The notes below the pieces were generated by a model, which saw only the letters and a program-made list of their open reading frames with translations, had not been told where the DNA came from and ran no database searches. The translations under genes were made by a program, and so were the position numbers. A stretch of DNA of 64,000 nt, from NCBI GenBank assembly GCA_024401645.1, contig JAKSKR010000002.1, forward strand, positions 82,455-146,454. The letters are read 5' to 3'. This DNA is from Paludibacteraceae bacterium (GTDB lineage: Bacteria; Bacteroidota; Bacteroidia; Bacteroidales; Paludibacteraceae). Shown here one piece after another: positions 25,167 to 32,486 of this stretch. Each line of letters starts with the position of its first letter. The first letter of the stretch is position 1.

Positions 25167-26366
25167 ATGGAAACCGAATTGCAGATTGTTGAAAAGGTCA
25201 GCCAGTTCCTTGAGTACAATTTGGGGCTTACGCACTACTGGGCTAACCAACTCGACAGCATCTTAATTTTTGTTGTCATCTTCCTTGTTGCGGGTGTCAT
25301 TAACTTTGCACTTAAGTTTTGGCTCATGCCGTTGCTGCATCGCTTTGTGCGTAAAACCAAAAACAAGTGGGACGACCTGCTTTTCGACGGTAATGTGGTG
25401 GCTTACATTTCGCACATTATACCCGTCTATTTCGTCTATCACACGTTGCCTTTGGCTTTCCTTGGCAACACGCCTTGGTTGGTGTGGCTGCAAAAGTTTG
25501 TCTTCATTGTCCTCATCTTCCTGTTGGTCAGTCTGGTAAATGCAGCCCTTAATGTTATTGACGACGTTCTCGAGGGCAACGACTCGCTGAAGGGACATCC
25601 TTACCGACTCATTTTCCAAGTCATAAAGGTTATTGTCTTCTTAATTGGTTTAATGTGTGCCATCGGCATTTTGGTCAACAGGTCGCCAATGGTGTTGCTT
25701 ACGGGTTTGGGAGCTTCTGCGGCTGTCGTTTCCTTGGTGTTCAAAGATACTATTGTTGGCTTTGTTTCTGGACTTCAACTGACGGCTAACGGCATGGTGC
25801 AGAAGGGTGATTGGATTTCGTTGCCTAGCATGAATGTCGACGGTTACGTACTCGATATTTCACTGCATACCGTCAAGGTGCAGAATTTCGACAAGTCGAT
25901 AGCCACCGTTCCGCCAAGCACGTTGCTGAATTCTCCGTTCCTCAATTGGCGAAAAATGCAGAAGAATGGTGCGCGACGCATTAAGCGTTCCATCAAGATC
26001 GATTTCCGTTCCATTCATCTCTGCACCCCCGAAGAGCTTGAGGCTTTAAGGAACATGCCTTACATGCCTGCTATTCTCGATGCGGCCAAGAAAGCCGGAA
26101 ACATGTTGCCCGATGGGGCTATCATGTCTAACCTGATGCTCTTCCGCGAATACCTGACCATGTACATCAAAGACCAGCCTTATTACGTTCCGGGCGAAGT
26201 GTTTATGATTCGTCAGTTGCCGCCTTCCGAATATGGCTTGCCGCTAGAGATCTACTTCTTCATTAAGGAAGTTAAGTGGGAAAAGTTCGAGGCTGTACAG
26301 ACCAAGTTCTTTAGCCATGTGTTCTCTGTGCTGCCGGTCTTCAATTTGAATATGTATCAGCGCTAA
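25167..26366 (+). CDS. MscS-family mechanosensitive channel (YbdG-like)
   Basis: 399 residues with about five membrane helices. The pore helix and beta domain are recognisable: 'GLGASAAVVSLVFKDTIVGFVSGLQLTANGMVQKGDWISLP' contains the Gly/Ala-rich pore helix TM3, followed by 'VLDISLHTVKVQNFDKSIATVPPSTLLNSPFLNW'. The large extended cytoplasmic part and overall layout fit the YbdG branch. It would open on membrane tension during osmotic downshock. Co-oriented with trmD at 6 bp spacing. Confidence 0.88.
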   Translation: METELQIVEKVSQFLEYNLGLTHYWANQLDSILIFVVIFLVAGVINFALKFWLMPLLHRFVRKTKNKWDDLLFDGNVVAYISHIIPVYFVYHTLPLAFLGNTPWLVWLQKFVFIVLIFLLVSLVNAALNVIDDVLEGNDSLKGHPYRLIFQVIKVIVFLIGLMCAIGILVNRSPMVLLTGLGASAAVVSLVFKDTIVGFVSGLQLTANGMVQKGDWISLPSMNVDGYVLDISLHTVKVQNFDKSIATVPPSTLLNSPFLNWRKMQKNGARRIKRSIKIDFRSIHLCTPEELEALRNMPYMPAILDAAKKAGNMLPDGAIMSNLMLFREYLTMYIKDQPYYVPGEVFMIRQLPPSEYGLPLEIYFFIKEVKWEKFEAVQTKFFSHVFSVLPVFNLNMYQR

Positions 26367-26382
26367 ACGGTTGTCTAATCTT

Positions 26383-26412
26383 TTGCATAGCCGTAATCGT
26401 TTTGTAATTTTG
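26383..26412 (+). promoter_or_regulatory. promoter of the outer-membrane barrel gene
   Basis: TTG (26383-26385), 19 bp, TAATTTTG (26405-26412), shortly before the start codon. Confidence 0.75.
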
Positions 26413-26442
26413 TGTGTTGAAAAATAAATAATGATTTTGAAA

Positions 26443-27057
26443 ATGAAGAAGTTCTTCTTGGCAGTTGCTACTGCCATATTGAGTGTTTCTGCTGTTTCTG
26501 CGCAAGAAACGCTTTGGGGTATTACCGGTGGTTTGAATGTTTCTTCGCTCAACGGTGCGTTTTACTCTTCTAAAGCTGGCTTTAATGTAGGTGCTAAAGC
26601 CGAGTACGAAATTGCTGCTCCTTTCTTTGTTGAAGGTTCGTTCCTCTTGTCTGGAAAGGGATTTAAGCACGAAACTGAAAAATTTAACTTGAAGGAAGAT
26701 TTGTGGTACATTCATGTACCGGTTAACTTCGGTTATAAGTTCGACATTAACGAAACTTTTGCCGTTGCGCCAAAGGCTGGTGTTTTTGTCGACCTTGGCT
26801 TGTGGGGTAGCGACGACAACGACAACAATCCGTTCTCCGATTACGACAAGGAAGAAAAGAATGCTGTGGCTGTGCTTCAGCGAGATCCTAATGCTAGCAA
26901 CTTCAACCGTTTCGACTTTGGTTTCGGCCTTGGTGTCAACTTCTGGGCTGCAAAGCATTTCGAAGTCAGCACCGGTTACGAGTTTGGTATGGTTAAGGCT
27001 TACAAGAAAGACTCTAACAGCCGCAACTGGTACCTCAACATCGGATTCTTGTTTTAA
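26443..27057 (+). CDS. outer-membrane beta-barrel protein (PorT/OMP_b-brl_2-like)
   Basis: 204 residues from MKKFFLAVATAILSVSAVSAQ, a clean signal peptide. ATG 26431 in the same frame would add four residues and cannot be excluded. The mature part alternates amphipathic strands ('TLWGITGGLNVSSLNG', 'FNVGAKAEYEIAAPFFVEGSFLLSGKGFKH', 'YIHVPVNFGYKF', 'FGLGVNFWAAKHFEVSTGYEFGM') and ends in 'WYLNIGFLF', with the C-terminal aromatic expected of barrels. Small barrels of this type are common in Bacteroidetes. Function unknown. It has its own promoter and terminator. Confidence 0.82.
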   Translation: MKKFFLAVATAILSVSAVSAQETLWGITGGLNVSSLNGAFYSSKAGFNVGAKAEYEIAAPFFVEGSFLLSGKGFKHETEKFNLKEDLWYIHVPVNFGYKFDINETFAVAPKAGVFVDLGLWGSDDNDNNPFSDYDKEEKNAVAVLQRDPNASNFNRFDFGFGLGVNFWAAKHFEVSTGYEFGMVKAYKKDSNSRNWYLNIGFLF

Positions 27058-27113
27058 GGAAACGGTCCAAACGTAGGGTTGGCGAACCTCTATTCCTAGC
27101 TCCTCTAAAATAT

Positions 27114-27152
27114 AAAAGAGGCTGTATCAAAGTGAATGATACAGCCTCTTTT
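27114..27152. terminator. bidirectional terminator between barrel gene and SMP-30 gene
   Basis: AAAAGAGGCTGTATCA (27114-27129), 7-nt loop, TGATACAGCCTCTTTT (27137-27152): a perfect 16-bp stem. Its left arm is shared with the terminator at 15361. Confidence 0.88.
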
Positions 27153-27195
27153 GTTTTCGTCGTATTTACTATGTCTTTCTGTAGTTGGTGGCAGC

Positions 27196-28173
27196 TTACT
27201 TAAAGTAGTTTGCCTTCAACCCTTTTACGCCAGGCTTCACCACAAACATTTTGCCCGCCTCGGGGTAGTTGCCCGCCTTGTCTTCAGGCATGTAGTATTG
27301 TGCGGTGGTAATGTACAGCTCGTCTAGGTTCTCACCACCAAAGGCAAGTGCCGAAACGTTAAGTGCTGGCACATCTATCTTTTGCAGCAGTTCCCCTGTT
27401 TCTGGGTTCCACCTTGTCACGCAAGCAGCTCCCCAGTTGGCAACCCACAGCATGCCTTCCTCGTCCACCGTGTTGCCGTCGGGCGTGCCCAGGTCTTCTG
27501 TCATCTTAATTATTTCCTTTCGGTTGCTTATTTCGCCCTTCTCTTCATCAAAGTCAAACTGGCTTACGCATAGGGTAGGGGTGTCTTGGTAATACATCTT
27601 CTTGCCGTCGGGCGACCATGCCACTCCGTTCGAAATGGTAACGTTGCCCAACACCTTTCGGCCTTCTTTACCGTCGTAAACGAAGAAGTTGGCTTTCTCG
27701 GGTGTGCAGTCGTTGTCCATGGTACCCACCCAAAGGCGACCTTTTGCATCGCATTTGCCGTCGTTATATTTGTTGTTGGCAATGCCACCTTCTGGTGCAG
27801 AAAGGAAGGTGAGAGCCTCGGTGTTCAGGTTCAGTTTATAGATGCCGTCTTTCAGCGCCACCACAACGGTATCTTCGGTGTAGGGCACCACGGTGCCAAT
27901 CACCTTGTCGAACTTTATTTCGCGGTTCTTTCCGTCGCTTGGGGTGTAGATGAAAAGGCTGCCTTGGGTGTCAATACACAGCAGTCTGTGGTACTTGTAG
28001 TCCCAAATTGGCCCTTCGCCCACGCGCGTAATTAGTGGTAGGGCTTCTTTAACTTCCAGTTTCTTCTCTTCGTTATTCATTGCTGTTGTTGTGTTTTGTG
28101 TGTTGTTACATGCTGCCATTCCCATTAGGAACGGTATGGCAATGCCATAACCGATTTTGTGTAAAGCTTTCAT
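27196..28173 (-). CDS. SMP-30/gluconolactonase-like lipoprotein
   Basis: 325 residues from MKALHKIGYGIAIPFLMGMAAC, a signal with a possible lipobox (GMAAC). The six-bladed propeller pattern of the SMP-30/gluconolaconase/LRE-like family is clear: 'VGEGPIWDYKYHRLLCIDTQG', 'NDGKCDAKGRLWVGTMDND', 'ISNGVAWSPDGKKMYYQDTPT', 'TPDGNTVDEEGMLWVANWG'. The metal-binding Glu, Asn and Asp positions of the family appear kept. It probably hydrolyses a sugar lactone in the periplasm; substrate not deducible. No carbohydrate operon surrounds it. TATTTTTG (28224-28217, minus) may be its -7 box. Confidence 0.86.
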   Translation of the reverse strand: MKALHKIGYGIAIPFLMGMAACNNTQNTTTAMNNEEKKLEVKEALPLITRVGEGPIWDYKYHRLLCIDTQGSLFIYTPSDGKNREIKFDKVIGTVVPYTEDTVVVALKDGIYKLNLNTEALTFLSAPEGGIANNKYNDGKCDAKGRLWVGTMDNDCTPEKANFFVYDGKEGRKVLGNVTISNGVAWSPDGKKMYYQDTPTLCVSQFDFDEEKGEISNRKEIIKMTEDLGTPDGNTVDEEGMLWVANWGAACVTRWNPETGELLQKIDVPALNVSALAFGGENLDELYITTAQYYMPEDKAGNYPEAGKMFVVKPGVKGLKANYFK

Positions 28174-28254
28174 TTGTTTATTTTTCGTAAAGTTAGCCAC
28201 TTTTGGCTTAAAACTCCAAAAATACAACTGAAATTCACATCAGAAAGCAATGTA

Positions 28255-29433
28255 CTATTTCACAGTTACCTCAATAGGCGACAACATCCTCTTCATTCCA
28301 TCTGCCCCCTTCGAAGCGATGTTCGTAATGTATAGGCAGTCCCCCGATTTCAGTTTGTTCATAGCCTCCCTCATCTCGTCAGTAATCAAGTCCGAGTTTG
28401 AGTGTAGCACCATTTCATGGCCCTTCCTATCATAGAATTTCATGTCAAATTCTAACACTTTATAACGTGGCTCTTTAGAGAAGAGTTCCATCTGTTCGCA
28501 CTTTGCAACAATTTTTTTAGATTTCAATAGCGAATCTTTATCCTCCTTGCCGTCAACGATTTTATCGTACGCCTCGTAACTTGTCAAGTCGTATATCCGT
28601 TCGCTAAGGAATGCCGTTGGGGTTGGAAGTGGCAGAGTTTTGAATTGTTTTCTTCCTACTATAGTTTCTTTGCCATCTATCTTTGCACTAACAGAAACAA
28701 TGCAGGGCTTGTCCACAAGCATAGGGCGAATGTCCCAACCTTTGCTTGTCTTTACAGTCACTGCATTGCTGACTGCTATTCTCAAGTCACTTGTTGAAAA
28801 ACCAGGCGCGCTTACCTCAACCTCGTTCGACGTGCCGGCAAACAAAACATCCATCGTCTTGCTCGAAATGTTGGCATCAGGTTCTGCCACCGTATAGGTG
28901 CCAGTGAAACGGTACAATTGCACGTTTCCCTTTTTGTCAGTTTCCTGAATAAAGCCACTATATTTATATGTGCCAATTGCATTGTTTCGCACTCTATATC
29001 GGCCATCTTTAATATCCATCTTTCCCACGAAGGTGGTATAGGTGCAGTTGGGGTCTCGATTCAGCATGACGATGTCAGCCACGTAATAGTTCCCGCGTAA
29101 GACGTGCGATCTCTTATGCACGACAATCGCCTGTTTCTTCGTGTAGTCAATAGGTGCTTCTTCTGTTTGTGCATCTATCATCCTATTGCCGTTCTCCTCA
29201 TCCATCGTGTCGGCAGTGTTGTGTTCGTTTGTAGCCTTAAGGATGCTTACATGGCTGCAAAGCGAATCGTATGCCGCTTCATCAAATGCAGGTTCTAGTA
29301 TATCATCCTCATCGGTCACAAACTGTGTTCTTTCAAACGATTGTGAAACCAATACGGTCTTTGGCTCTTTTGCAATAGCCGTAAGTGGCAATATAGTGGC
29401 AAATGCCAGAATGCTTATCTTATTCAATTTCAT
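28255..29433 (-). CDS. orphan secreted protein resembling the GldM/PorM C-terminal domains
   Basis: 392 residues with signal peptide MKLNKISILAFATILPLTAIA. Residues about 175-390 read like the periplasmic C-terminal half of GldM/PorM: 'KTMDVLFAGTSNEVEVSAPGFSTSDLRIAVSN', then 'IVSVSAKIDGKETIVGRKQFKTLPLPTP', and near the end 'ITDEMREAMNKLKSGDCLYITNIASKGADG'. True GldM has an N-terminal membrane helix and long coiled coil, both absent here, and no gldK, L or N gene is adjacent. It may be a GldM paralogue or a decoy partner in T9SS or gliding complexes. The match is by eye, not by search. Confidence 0.6.
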   Translation of the reverse strand: MKLNKISILAFATILPLTAIAKEPKTVLVSQSFERTQFVTDEDDILEPAFDEAAYDSLCSHVSILKATNEHNTADTMDEENGNRMIDAQTEEAPIDYTKKQAIVVHKRSHVLRGNYYVADIVMLNRDPNCTYTTFVGKMDIKDGRYRVRNNAIGTYKYSGFIQETDKKGNVQLYRFTGTYTVAEPDANISSKTMDVLFAGTSNEVEVSAPGFSTSDLRIAVSNAVTVKTSKGWDIRPMLVDKPCIVSVSAKIDGKETIVGRKQFKTLPLPTPTAFLSERIYDLTSYEAYDKIVDGKEDKDSLLKSKKIVAKCEQMELFSKEPRYKVLEFDMKFYDRKGHEMVLHSNSDLITDEMREAMNKLKSGDCLYITNIASKGADGMKRMLSPIEVTVK

Positions 29434-29497
29434 AATTTATGTTTCTGTTTGCTTGAATTAAGGCAAAAACTGTGCCATCGTAATTTTAATAAAATGA

Positions 29498-29533
29498 AAA
29501 AGCGTACTATAAGAATTTCTATAGTACGCTTTT
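29498..29533 (-). terminator. minus-strand terminator of the reductase gene
   Basis: AAAAGCGTACTAT (29498-29510) pairs perfectly with ATAGTACGCTTTT (29521-29533). The A-rich left flank gives the T-tract for the minus-strand gene ending at 29555. Confidence 0.8.
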
Positions 29534-29554
29534 CGCTATTTATGGTTGTTTAAT

Positions 29555-30628
29555 TTATTTGAATAAGCCGTGTTTCTTGCTGAACTCAATGCAACGCTGC
29601 ATTTCCTCAAAGGTTGTGGCCTTTGTTGGTGCCTTCTTTGTGGCTGCCAATGCGTTGGTGTTGTCGAAGGTGTGGCTGCCTTTCATGTAAGGCAAGAACG
29701 GTGTCAGGCGCAAAATGGTGCTGGCACTTGCCTTCTCCTTTTCCTGAAATGAAATGAACTCTGGCAATGGAACGTTGCCGCACTTTGCCCACCAACTTAC
29801 AAATTCCTTAATGTTGGTGTTCTCGTTGTTGGTTAGGTTGTAGGTCTTGCCAATTGAGTCTGGTTGTTCCGAAATTTCGAAAAGGCATTCTACAACAAAG
29901 TCCATCTGTATTAGGTTTAGCGAAGAGTCGTCATCGCACACTACCTGTTTAATCTTGCCTTGCGAAACACGTTTCATAAAGTCGAAGATGATGTTCGACT
30001 TGGTAATCTCGCCGGTCTTCGAGTCGCAGATGACGATTGACGGACGGTAGATGGTGATGGGGTAACCCTTTGCCAGGTATTCGCGGACAATGATTTCCGA
30101 TTCGTACTTGGTCTGTTCGTAGGTGTTGTTAAAGCCTTGTCCTTCTACCAGCATGTTTTCCGTAAAGGTGTCGCAGTGCGTCCCCGAAACGTAGGCTGTG
30201 CTAACGTGGTGGAAGCGCTTCAACTTTCCCTTTGCCTGGCATTTTTCTACCAATGCAAGCACGTTCTTGGTGCCGCCAACGTTTATGTTGCGGGCATCTT
30301 CAAGCGTTTGTGTGAAACTTAAGCTTGCTGCGCTGTGGTAAATAATGTCCAATTGGCCTGCTAGGGCATCGAACTCTTCCTCGCTTAATCCAAAATTCTT
30401 CTGCAACAAGTTTCCCGAGTAGACTTTTATGCGGTTCATAAACGCATCAACATTCACAGCTGGTTGTTCTGCATAGGCAGCTTTCAGCATGTTCTGTATA
30501 CGTTGTTCACCTGTTAGTTCGGCTCCGTCTCTTACAAGTAGGTAAAAATTGTGGTTAGTTTTTTCTAACATCATTCTTAATAGAACAAAACCTATTGAGC
30601 CGGTTGAGCCAGATATAAAAACATTCAT
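29555..30628 (-). CDS. NAD(P)-dependent reductase of the thioester-reductase/SDR type
   Basis: 357 residues. The N-terminal Rossmann motif is 'VFISGSTGSIGFVLLRMML' (GxTGxxG type), followed by 'IIYHSAASLSFTQTLEDARNINVGGTKNVL' and the catalytic 'YVSGTHC...NNTYEQTKYESE' with YxxxK. The layout matches the NAD_binding_4 (male-sterility, thioester reductase) branch of extended SDRs, which reduce acyl thioesters or act on related lipids, but here no carrier domain or adenylation domain is attached. Stand-alone and cytoplasmic. Substrate unknown. Confidence 0.8.
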   Translation of the reverse strand: MNVFISGSTGSIGFVLLRMMLEKTNHNFYLLVRDGAELTGEQRIQNMLKAAYAEQPAVNVDAFMNRIKVYSGNLLQKNFGLSEEEFDALAGQLDIIYHSAASLSFTQTLEDARNINVGGTKNVLALVEKCQAKGKLKRFHHVSTAYVSGTHCDTFTENMLVEGQGFNNTYEQTKYESEIIVREYLAKGYPITIYRPSIVICDSKTGEITKSNIIFDFMKRVSQGKIKQVVCDDDSSLNLIQMDFVVECLFEISEQPDSIGKTYNLTNNENTNIKEFVSWWAKCGNVPLPEFISFQEKEKASASTILRLTPFLPYMKGSHTFDNTNALAATKKAPTKATTFEEMQRCIEFSKKHGLFK

Positions 30629-30907
30629 TGTTTTTTTGGGTTGGTTATATGTTTGACAAGTGTAGTCTAGAAAAGTTCAATCGCAATTCTTCGAATCTCG
30701 AAACTGTTTATTGTAGTCAGTTCCATATTGTAGTTCGCAAAACGGATGTCTTTTATGTAAATTTAGCCTTTATTATTTTATTTTACAATTTTAAATTCTA
30801 TAATTTGTAATTTATACTGCAAATATTTTCTATTCTCTTATTTCCCAATAGTTTTTCTTAAAGACTCATTTTTATTTATATTTGTTTCTGCAAAACTATT
30901 ACTCATT

Positions 30908-32209
30908 ATGGAAGAATTCATTCAACAGTCCGAACAGTTGCTCGGCTTTATTCATACCAGTCCTTCGTGTTTTCATGCTGTCAGCAATATGGCAACCATG
31001 CTCACCAAGGCCGGATTCAAGGAACTCTTCTTGTCCGACAAGTGGAACATAGAAGCTTCTGGCCTTTATTTCGTACGTCAGAACGACTCTGCCTTGTTCG
31101 CCTTTACGTTGGGCAACGAGCCTTTGCCTTCTTCGGGCTTCCGTTTCATTACCGCGCATTCCGACTCTCCAACCTTCCGCATCAAGCCTATGCCCGAAAT
31201 TGTGGTGCCTGGCGGTATGCTTAAACTGAATACCGAGGTCTATGGTGGACCTATACTCATGTCGTGGCTCGACCGTCCTTTGTCGGTTGCCGGTAGGGTT
31301 GTCTTGCGTTCTGGCAATCCGCTACGGCCTAAACACGCCCTTGTCGACCTTCAGCGACCTATTGGCGTCATTCCAAGTGTTGCCATACACCTCAATAAGC
31401 AAGTCAATTCGGGCATCGAACTCAATCCGCAAACCGATATGAATCTTTTCGTGGCTACGGTGAACGATAACTTCGTAAGGAAAGATGCGCTTTTGCGTGC
31501 GGTGGCCGAAGAATTGAAGGTCGATGCTGCCGATATTCTCGACTGTGACCTTTACCTTTACGACGTTCAGCGTGGATGCATACTTGGTTTGGAAAATAAC
31601 CTCATACTGTCTCCTAAACTCGACAACCTTGCCATGGCCTATGCCGGTGTTCAGGCATTGTTGGCTTCGGTGGGTGCCGGTAAGAACAACATGCTTTGCG
31701 TGTTCGACAACGAGGAAGTGGGTAGTGGTACCAAGCAGGGGGCTGCTGCCCCCACATTGCGTCACATTCTGCAACGCATCTGCGAAAAGCAGAGCCTTAC
31801 CACCGAAGACTTCCAGCGTATGCTTTACCATTCGTTTATGATTTCGGCTGACCAGGCGCATGCCCTTCATCCAAATGCTGTTTCAAAGCACGATCCGGTG
31901 TTGCATCCTATCCTGAATGGTGGACCTGTGGTCAAGTACAACGCCCGCCAGAAGTACATGACCGATGCCGATGGTGCTGCTGTCTTTACCACCTTGTGTA
32001 AGCAAGCTGGTGTGCCATATCAGCTCTATGCCAACCGAAGCGATGTTCCCGGTGGATCTACACTAGGAAACATTCTTACCAGTCAGCTCGACATTCGTGG
32101 GGTAGATATGGGAAACCCTATGTTGGGTATGCATTCGTCGCGCGAAACGGGCGGTGTTCTCGACCAGTGGTATGCGACCAGGGTATTCACTCAATTCTTT
32201 ACGGTGTGA
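30908..32209 (+). CDS. M18 family aspartyl aminopeptidase
   Basis: 433 residues matching M18 peptidases throughout: 'FRFITAHSDSPTFRIKP' carries the first zinc histidine, 'CVFDNEEVGSGTKQGA' the catalytic Glu pair, 'ANRSDVPGGSTLGNI' the bridging Asp, and 'GMHSSRETGG' the last histidine. The enzyme removes N-terminal acidic residues and forms a large cytosolic dodecamer in relatives. No signal peptide. The 279-bp divergent gap before it is very AT-rich, with TATATTTG at 30877-30884 but no clear -33 box. A repeat-type hairpin follows. Confidence 0.93.
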   Translation: MEEFIQQSEQLLGFIHTSPSCFHAVSNMATMLTKAGFKELFLSDKWNIEASGLYFVRQNDSALFAFTLGNEPLPSSGFRFITAHSDSPTFRIKPMPEIVVPGGMLKLNTEVYGGPILMSWLDRPLSVAGRVVLRSGNPLRPKHALVDLQRPIGVIPSVAIHLNKQVNSGIELNPQTDMNLFVATVNDNFVRKDALLRAVAEELKVDAADILDCDLYLYDVQRGCILGLENNLILSPKLDNLAMAYAGVQALLASVGAGKNNMLCVFDNEEVGSGTKQGAAAPTLRHILQRICEKQSLTTEDFQRMLYHSFMISADQAHALHPNAVSKHDPVLHPILNGGPVVKYNARQKYMTDADGAAVFTTLCKQAGVPYQLYANRSDVPGGSTLGNILTSQLDIRGVDMGNPMLGMHSSRETGGVLDQWYATRVFTQFFTV

Positions 32210-32251
32210 GCAATCTTACTGCAAACGTTTTATAACCGAACTCATAACGGC

Positions 32252-32285
32252 AAAGGCTACCGAGCAGGTAGCCTTTGCTGTTTCT
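32252..32285 (+). terminator. AAAGGCTACC-type hairpin after the M18 gene
   Basis: AAAGGCTACC (32252-32261), loop, GGTAGCCTTT (32267-32276), then GCTGTTTCT. It differs from the copy at 12822 only in the loop, which is inverted (GAGCA against TGCTC). Confidence 0.6.
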
Positions 32286-32372
32286 GTACTTTCCCCTCCC
32301 TTCTCTGTCCAAATTTCAACCCTTGACCCTGTTTCTGTACGTTCTCCCCCTTCCCATTCCAAATTTCGATAG
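32280..32372. repeat. imperfect tandem duplication, period 51 bp
   Basis: GTTTCTGTAC...CAAATTTC occurs at 32280-32317 and again at 32331-32367. The first copy joins the preceding hairpin as at 12847, where a third, degenerate copy (GTTTCTTTACGTTCCCCATC) exists. Confidence 0.6.
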
Positions 32373-32431
32373 CCGATGATTTTTCTGATGTGCGCGAATT
32401 AGGTGTGCCTGACCTTTGGCCTGCAACAAAA

Positions 32432-32457
32432 AAGCCGGGCGCATCTGCACCCGGCTT
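32432..32457 (-). terminator. terminator of the 958-residue secreted protein gene
   Basis: AAGCCGGG (32432-32439) and CCCGGCTT (32450-32457) around CGCATCTGCA. The A-run on the left gives the minus-strand T-tract. One base differs from the terminator at 35542-35567. Confidence 0.78.
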
Positions 32458-32486
32458 CTTATGGTAACCTTAATTGTTTTGTCCCT

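Noticed and set aside
28255..29433. Calling the gene gldM
   Set aside because: The N-terminal helix and coiled coil of GldM are missing and no gld/por genes are adjacent, so only a domain resemblance is reported.
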